Counted from the stretch's first letter, positions 1-8,911 are shown. The stretch: DNA of 38,094 bases from Myxococcota bacterium (GCA_028278065.1 JANQFA010000263.1:1-38094), one strand, 5' to 3'. Numbers and translations are program-made. The notes: a model not told the origin generated them from the letters alone.

Positions 1-33
1 GAGGGCTGACGACCCTTCGCGCGACCCGGGAGC

Positions 34-1653
34 CTAGGTCTCGCCGCGCAGGAGCGTCTTCTCGAAGAAGGGCTCGAGGGTCGCGATCGCGTCCAGGCCG
101 TCGCGCGGCATCCAGCGGAAGAGCCGCACGTGGATGGCATCGCGCGTGAAGTCGAGCAGGGCGAAGCCGTTCTCCTCGAGCGGCGCCTGCCACTCTTCGG
201 CGTCGAGGGTCGTGGACGGCCGCGGCGGGGTCCCGCGGAAGTTCGAGGGCCAGCCCACCTCGCCGGTTCCGGGTGGACCCGTCAGCAGGCTGACGGGCGG
301 GTTGTGCGAGAGGTCGAGCCCGCCGGAGCGCAGGATGCGGCCCATCCCCAGGGCGTGCAGGTCGCCGCTGGCGAACAGCGGGATGCGGTCGCGGCGCACG
401 GCCGCGGCGAAGAGCAGCCGATCGTGCTGCTCCTTCCAGCCTCGCGGCCAGAACGCCTTGGCCGGCTCGGCGCGCAGGGCGCCGTCGTCGTCGAGTCCGT
501 CGGGATACCACTCGCCCCACTTGCCGGCGCTCCAGAGCACGGGAGTGGACGGCATGTTGACGACGTGATCCGCGTCGGACGTGGCGCTGCGTTCCACCAG
601 CCAGGTCTCCACGGCGGGAGGAAGGAAGCCCGAGGCCGCGTCGTGGCGGGCGGGATCGGCCCGGTTCGTGAGGTGGCGGCGGCAGTCGTAGAGGAGGGCC
701 TCACAGAGGCGGCCCCAGCGCAGCGAGCCGAAGCTCTCGGCGACGCGATCCGCGCCCCGCACGAAGGCGCGCGGGACGAGGCCATCGTCGAGGAGCTCCG
801 GGTAGTAGAGGCGCTGGGTGGTGCGCGCCAGGTCCAGCATGAACGGCGTCGGGGGGAAGGTGCGACGCTCCGGATGGGCCTCGTCGTTCTCGCCGTGGTC
901 GTGATCGTCCTGCAGGAACCAGGTCGGGACCGAGCGGAAGAGCGTCCCGTAGACCCCGGCGATCTGCGGACCGAACGCCGCGCGCACCACGTCCTCGTTG
1001 TCGGTGCCGAGGACCGGCTGCTCGGGATCCAGGAAGCCGGCCCGCCACCAGGCCTGGGGCGAGCTGGCCATCCCGATTCCGTAGCGCGAGTGCATGTCCC
1101 AGTACACGTGGTCACCGTTCGCGACCACCGCGTCGGGCGCGAAGGCGAGGGCCCGGGCGAGGAGCCGGCGGCGCACCGCGATGGGCCGGAAGACGGTCTG
1201 CAGGCGCGGGGTGAGGAAGCCCTCGGGGCCGCCGGCGCACGTGTAGGCGAGCAGGCGGAAGCGCTCGGGCCGGGCGTCGGGTGCGGGCGGCGTGCGCAGC
1301 GGCCACGGATCGCACAGGCGCTCGCTGCGGGCGTCGCGCAGCTCGAGCTGGTGGACGCGGTCTGGCGCCAGCCCGTCCAGGTCGAAGACGTGGTGCAGTC
1401 CGCGCGAGTCGGTCGCGCGGCCCGGAGCCTCGCGGCCTGCCACGCGCAGCACGGGCGCGTCCGGGGGGCGCGCGAACGAGGCCTTCAGGCGCAGACGCCG
1501 GTGGTTGGCGGCGGGGAGCAGGTGGAGCACCTGCCCCGCGCTCCAGTCGCCCGGCTCGTCGTAGGGAGGGACGTCGTCGCCACAGCCCAGGCCGAGCCCA
1601 CCGGCGGCCAGGGAGGCCGCGGCGCCGCGCAGGAACTCGCGTCGAGTGGGCAC
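34..1653 (-). CDS. PhoD-like metallophosphatase, Tat lipoprotein
   Basis: This is probably an exported metal-dependent phosphoesterase of the PhoD/alkaline phosphatase D type. The N-terminus shows a twin-arginine signal (TRREFLRG), a hydrophobic stretch and then GLGC, which suggests a Tat-exported lipoprotein. Metal-site motifs follow in order: a GDHVYWD segment, QDDHDHGEND and, near the end, SGDLHALG. The DDHDxxEND form is typical of PhoD-like enzymes. The ORF stays open to 1749. I chose GTG 1653 because it puts the two arginines at residues 4-5, as in most Tat signals; ATG 1704 is the alternative, and neither has a good ribosome site. It is the last gene of the tetR-RND-CoA-transferase run, 85 bases after the CoA-transferase stop with this start or 34 with ATG 1704. 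The substrate is unknown. Confidence 0.85.
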   Translation of the reverse strand: MPTRREFLRGAAASLAAGGLGLGCGDDVPPYDEPGDWSAGQVLHLLPAANHRRLRLKASFARPPDAPVLRVAGREAPGRATDSRGLHHVFDLDGLAPDRVHQLELRDARSERLCDPWPLRTPPAPDARPERFRLLAYTCAGGPEGFLTPRLQTVFRPIAVRRRLLARALAFAPDAVVANGDHVYWDMHSRYGIGMASSPQAWWRAGFLDPEQPVLGTDNEDVVRAAFGPQIAGVYGTLFRSVPTWFLQDDHDHGENDEAHPERRTFPPTPFMLDLARTTQRLYYPELLDDGLVPRAFVRGADRVAESFGSLRWGRLCEALLYDCRRHLTNRADPARHDAASGFLPPAVETWLVERSATSDADHVVNMPSTPVLWSAGKWGEWYPDGLDDDGALRAEPAKAFWPRGWKEQHDRLLFAAAVRRDRIPLFASGDLHALGMGRILRSGGLDLSHNPPVSLLTGPPGTGEVGWPSNFRGTPPRPSTTLDAEEWQAPLEENGFALLDFTRDAIHVRLFRWMPRDGLDAIATLEPFFEKTLLRGET

Positions 1654-1738
1654 GACCGCATTCTGCCGTGCCCGCCCGGGCCGCGCATCCGTTCCGGGTG
1701 TCATGCCGCGCGCGCAGCCAGGAGGGTGGCCGGTCGGG

Positions 1739-2968
1739 CTAGATGGCACCGGACTCGCGCAGGCGACGGCGCGCCGCCGCGTCGAAGCCGAGCTCCTCGA
1801 GGATCGCGTCGGTGTCGGCGCCCAGCGCCGGCGGACCGCTGCGCACCGCCGTGGGGGTGCGCGAGAGCTTCACGGGAGGGGCCACCGTGGGCGCCTCGGC
1901 GCCGCCGTCCACCGGCACCCGCGCCAGCAGCTCGCGCTCGCGCACGTGCTCGGAGGCGGCGGCTTCCGCGTAGGTCAGGACGCGCGATGCCGGGAGACCC
2001 GCATCGAGGAGTACACCGGTCACCTCCTCCGCGCTGCGCGCGCCGACCCAGTCCGCGACCAGCCGGTCCACGTGCTCGCGGCGCGCGACGCGCGCGGCGG
2101 CCGTCGCCCAGTCCGGGTGCTCGGCCAGCTCCGGCCGCCCCATCGCGGCGGCGAGCCGGCGCCAATGGCTGTCCAGCACGACGCCGATCATCACCAGCCC
2201 GTCGCGGGCCGGGTACACGTTGGCCGGGACCGCGATGCGGAACTGGTTGCCCAGGCGCGGGAGATCCACGCCCATGGCCGCCAGCGCCGGGTAGCCGCAG
2301 GACTGGAAGAGGAGGACGTCGAGGAGCGAGACGTCGACGTGCTGTCCCTCCCCGGTGCGGTCGCGATGGCGCAGGGCGGCGAGGGCAGCGAGGGCCGCGT
2401 GCAGGCCGGCCAGATCGTCGGCCAGGAAGGTGGGCGCCTTCAGGGGGCCGCCCTCGGGCTCTCCGTTGAGGGACATCCAGCCACTCGCCGCCTGGGCGAG
2501 CGGGTCGTAGCCCGCCCGCTCGCTCTCCGGGCCGTACTGCCCGAAGCCGCTGATCGAGACGTAGACCACGTCCGGTCGGACGCTGCGCACCGCCTCCCAC
2601 CCCACGCCGAAGCCGTCGAGCGCCCCCGGACGGAAGTTCTCGACCACCACGTCCGCGTCGCGCACCAGGCGCAGGTAGACCTCGCGGCCGGCCTGCGCAC
2701 GCAGGTCGAGGGTGAGGCTGCGCTTGTTGCGATTGAGGGTGGCGTGCATGAAGCCCGCGGGCGGATCGGTCCCGGGTACGAAGGGCGCCAGGTGCCGCGC
2801 CACCTCGCCGCCCGGGTGCTCCACCTTGACCACGTCGGCACCGAAGTCGGCGAGCAGGCAGCCGCACATCGGGCCGGCCCAGGTGGTGGTGACCTCCACC
2901 ACCCGCACGCCCTCGAGGGGCCCGCTCAGATCGCTGCGCGCCTCGCGGTGGAACTCGTCCTTGCGCAT
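1739..2968 (-). CDS. CaiB/BaiF family (class III) CoA-transferase
   Basis: This 409-residue protein has the size and layout of class III CoA-transferases, which move CoA between carboxylic acids through an aspartyl anhydride; the family also includes racemases such as AMACR. The N-terminal block LEGVRVVEVTTTWAGPMCG and the LLADFGADVVKVEHPGG motif are hallmark features. The likely catalytic aspartate is Asp184 in FLADDLAG, and NRNKRSLTLDL and ENFRPGALDGFG are also typical. The ATG overlaps the stop of the RND pump gene (ATGA), so translation is probably coupled. A CoA enzyme inside a TetR-RND operon suggests that the operon handles an organic acid, or a lipid or sterol-like acid, but the substrate cannot be read from the sequence. 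Confidence 0.9.
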   Translation of the reverse strand: MRKDEFHREARSDLSGPLEGVRVVEVTTTWAGPMCGCLLADFGADVVKVEHPGGEVARHLAPFVPGTDPPAGFMHATLNRNKRSLTLDLRAQAGREVYLRLVRDADVVVENFRPGALDGFGVGWEAVRSVRPDVVYVSISGFGQYGPESERAGYDPLAQAASGWMSLNGEPEGGPLKAPTFLADDLAGLHAALAALAALRHRDRTGEGQHVDVSLLDVLLFQSCGYPALAAMGVDLPRLGNQFRIAVPANVYPARDGLVMIGVVLDSHWRRLAAAMGRPELAEHPDWATAAARVARREHVDRLVADWVGARSAEEVTGVLLDAGLPASRVLTYAEAAASEHVRERELLARVPVDGGAEAPTVAPPVKLSRTPTAVRSGPPALGADTDAILEELGFDAAARRRLRESGAI

Positions 2969-5900
2969 CAGCGCTGGGCGAGCTCCGGATCTCGCGCGTA
3001 GGGGTCGTCGATCTGGATGCCGAGCTGCGCCACGCCGCGGCGCAGGGGCGCGGCCAGCCGATCGACCACGTCGTAGACGCAGGGGACCACGAGCAGCGTG
3101 AGCAGGGTCGACACGGCGAGTCCACCCACGACCCCCGCGGCGAGTCCTTCGAGCACGCTCGAGCCGCGCCCCAGGCCGAGCGCCATGGGGGTCATGCCCA
3201 GGATGGTCGTGCCGGCGGTCATCAGGATGGGGCGCAGGCGCACGGCGGAACCCAGGGCCAGGGCCTCTCGGCGCGAGACGCCGCGCCGGCGCAGGCGATT
3301 CACGTAGTCCAGCAACACGATGGCGTTGTTCACGACGATGCCGGCCAGCATGATGATCCCGATGTAGGCCGGAACCGTGAGGTCGTGGCCGAAGAGCGCG
3401 AGTCCCAGGTAGACGCCGGCCACCGCCAGGGGCAGGGTCGCCATGATCACGAGCGGCTGTACCAGGGATTCGAAGAGGGCCGCCATGATCATGTAGATGA
3501 GCACCACCGCGATGGCGAGGGAGATCGCGAGACCCTCGAAGGCCTCGGCGCGGCGCTGCTCCTCGCCCGAGAACTCCCAGCCGTAGCCGAGCGGGAAGGG
3601 GACGTCGCGCATGCGCGCCTCGAGCTGGCGGGCGACTTCGCCCACCGTGGCGCCGCGCTCCAGGTTGGCCTCCACCTCCACCAGCCGGCGCTGGTCCACG
3701 CGACGGATCTCGACCGGCCCGCGCGAGGCGTCGATGCTGGCGACGTCGCGCAGCACGACCGACCCGCCCGCGTCGTTGCGGACCACCAGGTCGCGCAGGG
3801 CGGTCAGGCTGTTCCTGTGGGTGGGCTTGTACTGGAGGCGGATGTCGACCTCGTCTCCCCGCTCGGTGTACTGACCGACCACCTTGCCGTCCATGGCCGT
3901 CTCCACCACGTCCGCCACCGCGCGCACCGACACGTCGCGGTCGGCCACGCGCAGTCGGTCGATCCTCACCTGCAGCTCGGGTCGCCCCTTCTCCATCGAG
4001 GTCTGCACGTCGACCGCGCCCGGCACCGCCGCGAGCTTCTGGCTGAGGATGGTGGCGAGCACGGCCAGGCGTTCGGGATCGTCGCCGAGGACGTGGACGT
4101 CCACGGGCTTGCCGCTGCCGCCGCCGCCGTCGTGGGTCACGAGCGAGACCTCGGCGTCCGGCACATCCGCCAGGACCCGGCGCAGGTCGGCCTGGATGTC
4201 CTTGGTGTGTCGCGAGCGGTTCTCGTGGAGCATCACGCCCACCAGCACGCGGTCGCCGGCCCGCACGGAGCCGAATACGTTCTTCACGTCCGGGTCGGCG
4301 GAGGCGGCCGCCTCCGCCTGGCGGGCCACGCGATCGAGTACCGAGAACGCCGTGCCCTGGGGCAGCTTCATGCGGATGGTGAAGGCGTCGCCGTCGTTGT
4401 CGGGGAAGAAGCTCTTGGGATGGCGCGCGATGCCCACGACCGACAGCGCGAAGACGGCGACCGCGACGCCGAGCACGGCGACGATGCGACTTCGCTTCGC
4501 GAGGAGGTGGAGAAGGAGCATGCGCATGCGCGCCTGCGGGCGGCGCAGGGACTCGATCTCGTCCTCGACCGAGACCGAGCCCTCGTCCAGCGCTGCTTCG
4601 GGCTGGGGCAGGAACTTCGAGGCGAGCATCGGCACGATGGTCACCGCCACCAGCAGCGAGGTGGCGAGGGAGAACGAGACCGTGAGCGAGAGGTCGTTGA
4701 ACACCTCGCGGGCGATTCCCTGGATCCAGGCGATGGGCAGGAAGACCGCCAGGGTGGTGAGGGTGGCGACCAGGATGGCGAGCCCCACCTCCTGGGTGCC
4801 CTGGATCGCGGCGCGGCGGGGGCTGGCACCCAGGCCGAGGTGCCGCTCGATGTTCTCGATCACCACCACCGAGTTGTCCACCAGCATCCCCACGCCCAGG
4901 GCAAGACCTCCCAGGCTCACCATGTTGAGGGTGAGGCCCGCGAAGTGGATGAGGATGAAGGTGGAGATGATCGAGATCGGCATCGCCAGGGACACCACGA
5001 GTGTGGCGGGCGAGCTCCGCCAGAGGAGCCGGAGCATGAGGACGGCGAGGGCGGCGACCGCCAGGCTCATGGCCAGTCCGCTTCCGTGGCCCACCTCGGC
5101 TGCCAGCCAGGCCGCGGCGGGCGCGGCGGCCAGCAGTGCCGCGCCCGTGCCCGCGATCATGGCGAAGGTCCCCCAGCGCCGGTTCGAGAGGAAGGGCCAC
5201 AGCACCAGGATCGCGAAGAAGGCGCCCCAGGAGGCGTTCTCCTGCACGTCGGTGATCGAGCGGCGCACGTAGGGTGCGGCATCGAAGGCGACGCCCAGCT
5301 CGAGCTGCGGGAACTCCAGGCGCAGGTCCTCGATCTTCGTCTTCACGGCATCGCTGATGGCGACGACGTTGCCCTGGGTCTCCTTCAGCACGGCCAGCTC
5401 CACCGTGGGCCGGCCGTTGAAGCGCGACAGGCTGCGGGTCTCCTTGTTGGTGTCGATGACCTCCGCCACGTCGCCCACGCGGATCGGCCCGCCCTCGGAG
5501 TCGCGCACCGGGAGGCGTCGTATCTCGTCCAGGGAGCGGAACTTGCCGACGGTGCGGACCAGGAACTCGTCCCGGCCGCGGTCGATGCGACCCCCGGGGT
5601 TGTTGAGGTTGCCGCCCTGGAGCGCGCCCGCCACCTGCGCGAGGGGGATGCGGTAGGTGCTGAGCAGGCCCGGGAGGACGTTGACCTGGATCTCGCGCTC
5701 GAGGCCTCCGTACACGTCGGCGGTCGCCACCCCGTCGATGCTCTCGAAGCGGGCCTTCAGGATGTCCTCGGAGAGGCGACGGATCTCGGCCAGCGGGACG
5801 GTCTCCGAGGCCACCGACACCCGGATGGCCTGGTCGTCGCCGCCGTACGTGAGACGGGAGACCACGGGGTCCTCGATGTCGTCGGGCAGGAAGGAGCGGA

Positions 5901-6243
5901 TCGCGTCGAGCTTCTCGCGTACGTCGATGCGCAAGAGCTCCGTGTCCGCGCCCCAGTTGAATTCGATCAACACGAAGGAGCTGCCCTCGCGGGTGAAGGA
6001 GCGCAAGCGCTTGACGTCCTCCACGGCAGCCACCGACCGCTCGATCGGCTTGGTGACGCGCTCTTCCATCTCCTGGGGCGCGACGCCCTCGTAGACCGTC
6101 TGGACGCTGATCATCGGGAACTCGAGCTCGGGGAACATCTCGATCGGGATCCCGAATACCGACACGAAGCCGAGCCCGACCAGGATCGCGATGAGCATCG
6201 CGATCGAGACGGGATGCCGGACGCTGAACTCGGTCGGCGTCAT
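2968..6243 (-). CDS. RND efflux pump permease (HAE1/AcrB-like) with extra hydrophobic insertion
   Basis: This is an inner-membrane proton-driven RND transporter of 1091 residues, slightly longer than the usual 1020-1050. It starts with the standard first helix (HPVSIAMLIAILVGLGFVSVFGIPIEMFPELEFP) and has the two large periplasmic loops. The TM4 proton-relay motif reads LVDNSVVVIENIERH, with Asp456-Asn457 in place of the AcrB Asp-Asp pair; the Asp-Asn form is common in HAE1 pumps. Between the second helix (about residue 355) and PATLVVSLAMPIS (residue 412) there is an extra segment of about 54 residues with two hydrophobic runs, absent from AcrB-type proteins. The ATG overlaps the stop of the adaptor gene. 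The substrate is unknown, and no TolC-like outer membrane gene lies next to it. Confidence 0.93.
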   Translation of the reverse strand: MTPTEFSVRHPVSIAMLIAILVGLGFVSVFGIPIEMFPELEFPMISVQTVYEGVAPQEMEERVTKPIERSVAAVEDVKRLRSFTREGSSFVLIEFNWGADTELLRIDVREKLDAIRSFLPDDIEDPVVSRLTYGGDDQAIRVSVASETVPLAEIRRLSEDILKARFESIDGVATADVYGGLEREIQVNVLPGLLSTYRIPLAQVAGALQGGNLNNPGGRIDRGRDEFLVRTVGKFRSLDEIRRLPVRDSEGGPIRVGDVAEVIDTNKETRSLSRFNGRPTVELAVLKETQGNVVAISDAVKTKIEDLRLEFPQLELGVAFDAAPYVRRSITDVQENASWGAFFAILVLWPFLSNRRWGTFAMIAGTGAALLAAAPAAAWLAAEVGHGSGLAMSLAVAALAVLMLRLLWRSSPATLVVSLAMPISIISTFILIHFAGLTLNMVSLGGLALGVGMLVDNSVVVIENIERHLGLGASPRRAAIQGTQEVGLAILVATLTTLAVFLPIAWIQGIAREVFNDLSLTVSFSLATSLLVAVTIVPMLASKFLPQPEAALDEGSVSVEDEIESLRRPQARMRMLLLHLLAKRSRIVAVLGVAVAVFALSVVGIARHPKSFFPDNDGDAFTIRMKLPQGTAFSVLDRVARQAEAAASADPDVKNVFGSVRAGDRVLVGVMLHENRSRHTKDIQADLRRVLADVPDAEVSLVTHDGGGGSGKPVDVHVLGDDPERLAVLATILSQKLAAVPGAVDVQTSMEKGRPELQVRIDRLRVADRDVSVRAVADVVETAMDGKVVGQYTERGDEVDIRLQYKPTHRNSLTALRDLVVRNDAGGSVVLRDVASIDASRGPVEIRRVDQRRLVEVEANLERGATVGEVARQLEARMRDVPFPLGYGWEFSGEEQRRAEAFEGLAISLAIAVVLIYMIMAALFESLVQPLVIMATLPLAVAGVYLGLALFGHDLTVPAYIGIIMLAGIVVNNAIVLLDYVNRLRRRGVSRREALALGSAVRLRPILMTAGTTILGMTPMALGLGRGSSVLEGLAAGVVGGLAVSTLLTLLVVPCVYDVVDRLAAPLRRGVAQLGIQIDDPYARDPELAQR

Positions 6244-7382
6244 GTGCCCGAGTGCGGCTCGCTGAACACCAGCCGCACCTCCGTGCCGTCGCGCACGCTG
6301 CTCTTGCCTTCGACGATGACGGACTCGCCCTCCGCCAGGCCGGTCGCGACGGCGGCGGCGTTGCCGGCGATGAAGAGGGTCCTGACCGCGCGCAGGCGCG
6401 CCTGCTGACCCCCGTCCACCACGTAGACGCCGGTGCTGTCGCCCAGATCGATGAGCGCATCGGCCGGCACCACGAGCGCGTCCTCGGCGACCTCCTGGAC
6501 CGATTCGACCCGCGCGAAGAGCCCGGGCTTGAGGCGTCCGTTCGGGTTGGGGATCTCCAGCCGGTAGGCCTGGGTGAAGGAGACCGGGTGGAGGCTCGGG
6601 GCCACGTAGTCCACCCGCCCGAAGAACTCCTCGCCCGGGTAGGCGTCGATGATCACCGGGACGGGCTCGTCGCTGTGGCGGATCCGCGGTGCGTCCTCCT
6701 CGGGCACGTTCACCTGGAGGAGGAGGGGGTCCACCTGGATGATGGTGAAGATCGCGCCGCGGTTGGCTCCCTCTCCGGCGGCACCGCCGCCGAAGGTGGG
6801 CGCCGCGAAGTCGCCCACCGAGTGGTTGCGGTTCTGCAGAATCCCCGAGATGGGGGCCACGATGCGGGCGTCCTCCACCCGCTGGGCCGCGAGATCGCGG
6901 TTGGCCACGGCCGTCTGCAGGTCCGCCTCGGCGATGTCCTTCTCGGCCTGGGCCGTGTCCAGGTTGGCCTGGGAGAGGATGTTCTTCCCCGACAGCTCGA
7001 CCGCGCGGGCGTGCTTGCGCCGTGCCTCGTCGCGCCGGGCGCGGGCCTGGGTCACCGCGGCCTCGGCGCGCTGCAGCTCGAGCTGGAGCTCGGTCGTGTC
7101 GAGCTCGACGAGCAGGTCGCCGGCCGCGACCGGGTCGCCCTCGAATCGGTGGAAGCGCACGATGCGCCCCGCCAGCTTGGGCTGGACCTCGACGACCGCC
7201 TTGGCCTGCAGTCGGCCCGAGAGCAGGACCGTGCGGGCGAGATCGCGACGCTCGACGGGCAGCACCCGCACCGGGACGCGGTCGTCCTGGCTGATCGCCT
7301 CGCTCTCGGCACCGCCGCAGCCGGCCAGCAGCGTCGGCGCCAGCAGCGTGATCGCGAGCAGTGCCGGCACGGCGCGGATCAC
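6240..7382 (-). CDS. RND efflux periplasmic adaptor (membrane fusion protein)
   Basis: This 380-residue AcrA/MexA-type adaptor connects the RND pump to an outer membrane channel. The N-terminus has a lipoprotein signal ending LLAGC. It is followed by a barrel-sandwich/lipoyl half-motif (VEVQPKLAGRIVRFHRFEGDPVAAGDLLVELD), an alpha-helical hairpin rich in Ala, Glu and Arg (about residues 115-165), the second lipoyl half (ARIVAPISGIL) and C-terminal beta-barrel and membrane-proximal domains. A short Gly/Ala loop (TFGGGAAGEGANRG) sits after the second lipoyl half. The gene starts with GTG overlapping the tetR stop (GTGA) and ends overlapping the pump start (ATGA), so the three are one translationally coupled unit. 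Confidence 0.93.
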   Translation of the reverse strand: MIRAVPALLAITLLAPTLLAGCGGAESEAISQDDRVPVRVLPVERRDLARTVLLSGRLQAKAVVEVQPKLAGRIVRFHRFEGDPVAAGDLLVELDTTELQLELQRAEAAVTQARARRDEARRKHARAVELSGKNILSQANLDTAQAEKDIAEADLQTAVANRDLAAQRVEDARIVAPISGILQNRNHSVGDFAAPTFGGGAAGEGANRGAIFTIIQVDPLLLQVNVPEEDAPRIRHSDEPVPVIIDAYPGEEFFGRVDYVAPSLHPVSFTQAYRLEIPNPNGRLKPGLFARVESVQEVAEDALVVPADALIDLGDSTGVYVVDGGQQARLRAVRTLFIAGNAAAVATGLAEGESVIVEGKSSVRDGTEVRLVFSEPHSGT

Positions 7383-7984
7383 GGCCGGTCTCCTCGGCGG
7401 GCGAGCCCGTGGAAGAAGACGTCGAGCATCTCGTCCACGTCCCCGTCATCGGGGAAGGGAAGTCCATGGAGGAGGCTCTCGGCCACCAGTCCGGCCAGCC
7501 CGTGGGCCAGGATGCGCGCGCTGCGTTCGGGATCGACGGCGCGCAGGGTGCCCTCGCGGCGGCCCTCGGCGAGGAGCTCGGCCAGCAGGCTCGTGTAGGG
7601 ACTCATCCCGCCGTCGGCTCGCCGTCGACGCGCGCCGGAGTCGACGAGGGCCTGGAAGAGGGCCCGGTTGTCCCGTGCGTGGGCCACGCCGGTGTGCACG
7701 GCCGCGGCGATCCGCTCGAGCGGGTCGCCGGCCGCCTCCACCGCCTGGCGGGTGGCGTCGAGGAGCTGATCCAGACCGTGGTCGATCGCCCGCTGGAGCA
7801 GGTCCTCCTTGCTCTCGAAGTAGAGGTAGAGCGTGCCCTTGGCGACGCCGGCCTCCTGGGCGATTCGCTCCATCGATGCATCCGTCCAGCCCAGCTCCCC
7901 GATCACGCGTCGCGCGGCGTCGAGGATGGCGGCGGTGCGGAAGTCCTTCAGGACCTCCGAGCGAGTCGGGGAGGCTTCGGCCAT
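7379..7984 (-). CDS. TetR/AcrR family transcriptional regulator
   Basis: This 201-residue one-component repressor is typical of those controlling a neighbouring efflux pump. The N-terminal helix-turn-helix is clear: TAAILDAARRVIGELGWTDASMERIAQEAGVAKGTLYLYFESKEDLL. The C-terminal ligand-binding helices are divergent, as usual. The ORF could start at GTG 8011; I chose ATG 7984 because it gives the normal short lead of about 18 residues before the DNA-binding domain. It is the promoter-proximal gene of the operon and overlaps the adaptor gene by four bases. Two inverted repeats about 110-145 bases upstream are plausible binding sites, so the operon is probably autorepressed and induced by a pump substrate. 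Confidence 0.92.
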   Translation of the reverse strand: MAEASPTRSEVLKDFRTAAILDAARRVIGELGWTDASMERIAQEAGVAKGTLYLYFESKEDLLQRAIDHGLDQLLDATRQAVEAAGDPLERIAAAVHTGVAHARDNRALFQALVDSGARRRRADGGMSPYTSLLAELLAEGRREGTLRAVDPERSARILAHGLAGLVAESLLHGLPFPDDGDVDEMLDVFFHGLARRGDRP

Positions 7985-8092
7985 CGGTCTTCGAGAGTCT
8001 CTTCCGGCCACGCAGCGGCGGCCTCGACGTCGGTCCGGCTGCCCTCCGGCGCATTCGGATGGGGCGGATCGCGGGGCGCGGGCGCGCGTTGA

Positions 8093-8108
8093 ATGACCCC
8101 GCGGTCAT
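8093..8108. promoter_or_regulatory. Inverted repeat upstream of tetR, candidate operator 1
   Basis: ATGACC and GGTCAT are perfect 6-base arms separated by four bases. The repeat lies in the 235-base gap between the SDR gene end and tetR. The TGACC/GGTCA half-sites are typical of operators of TetR-family repressors. Binding by the adjacent TetR is an inference. Confidence 0.45.
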
Positions 8109-8112
8109 CGCA

Positions 8113-8128
8113 CTGACCGACGAGTCAG
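8113..8128. promoter_or_regulatory. Inverted repeat upstream of tetR, candidate operator 2
   Basis: CTGAC and GTCAG are 5-base arms around CGACGA, giving the core TGACCGACGAGTCA, close to the usual TetR-family operator pattern TGACnnnnnnGTCA. It starts only 4 bases after the first repeat, so the two may form a double operator controlling the tetR-RND operon. I could not assign -35/-10 boxes with confidence here. Confidence 0.5.
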
Positions 8129-8219
8129 AGACTAGCCCGGGTTCTGGAGGCGGCAAGCGGTCGGCCCTCACTCCCGGCTGCGGCTTCGGCCCCGACCCGG
8201 CTTCGCTTGGAGACGGCCC

Positions 8220-8903
8220 TCAGACCGGGATGGCGCCGCCGCGGACCGTGGCCCCGGCGGGGCTGGCGAGCCAGACCATCACATCGGCGATCGCGGCGGG
8301 TGGCGTCCAGGCCGCGAAGTCGGCAGCGGGCATGGCCGCGCGGTTTCCCGGCGTGTCGATGGTGGTGGGGACCACGGCGTTCACGCGCACCCCGGCCGCG
8401 GCCACCTCCTTCTGGAGGGTCTCGGTCAGGACCAGGATGGCGGCCTTCGAGGCGCTGTAGGCGGCGAGGGTGGCCGGCGTCTCGATGGCGGCACGCGAGG
8501 CCACGTTGATCACGCAGCCCGAGCCGCGCTCGCACATCCCGGGCAGGGCGGCCCGCGAAAGGGCGGCTGCCGTGCGCACGTTGATCCGATACATCGCGTC
8601 CCAGGTCTCGAGGTCGGTCTCGCTGTGGGGCGTGCCGCCGGCGAAGCCGCCGGCTCCGTTCACCAGCACGTCCACGGGACCCGCGGCCTTCACCGCGGCC
8701 TCGGCCCCCGCGCTCTCCGCGACGTCCGCCTCGAGCAGGACGAGCCGGCCGGCGCCGAGCCCCTCGGCGAAGTCACGCTCCATGGCCTCGCGCTCGGCCG
8801 CGACGATCCAGGGCACGGTGACCCGGTCACCTGCCTCCAGGAAGGCCCTCACGACGGCTCGTCCGAGGGCGCCGGTACCCCCGCTGGCCAGGACGCTGCG
8901 CAC
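8220..8903 (-). CDS. Short-chain dehydrogenase/reductase (SDR)
   Basis: This 227-residue NAD(P)-dependent oxidoreductase of the classical SDR type has all key motifs: the nucleotide-binding GGTGALG (residues 8-14), NGAG in place of NNAG (residues 82-85), the catalytic Ser136 in INVASRAAIE, and Tyr149-x3-Lys153 in YSASK. The ORF track joins this frame to an upstream shadow. I chose GTG 8903 because it puts the Rossmann motif right after a short first strand, and it lies 8 bases after the stop of the upstream secreted-protein gene. The C-terminus, GGAIPV, looks like a normal SDR end. The substrate is unknown. Linkage to the secreted-protein gene is tight, but the reason is not clear. Confidence 0.9.
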   Translation of the reverse strand: MRSVLASGGTGALGRAVVRAFLEAGDRVTVPWIVAAEREAMERDFAEGLGAGRLVLLEADVAESAGAEAAVKAAGPVDVLVNGAGGFAGGTPHSETDLETWDAMYRINVRTAAALSRAALPGMCERGSGCVINVASRAAIETPATLAAYSASKAAILVLTETLQKEVAAAGVRVNAVVPTTIDTPGNRAAMPAADFAAWTPPAAIADVMVWLASPAGATVRGGAIPV

Positions 8904-8911
8904 CCTCTCAG

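Noticed and set aside
1-33. Possible terminator after the PhoD-like gene
   Set aside because: Only a short direct repeat (GACCC) and no stable stem with a T-run is visible in the 33 bases available.
3385-6408. 1007-residue ORF on the plus strand opposite the RND pump
   Set aside because: It is a shadow of the GC-rich pump gene: rich in His, Asp, Arg and Gly, with no domain, no ribosome site and full overlap with a clear gene.
1739-6460. 1573-residue minus-strand ORF suggesting a large fusion protein
   Set aside because: Only the last 409 codons, from ATG 2968, form a real protein (the CoA-transferase). The rest is an out-of-frame reading of the pump gene.
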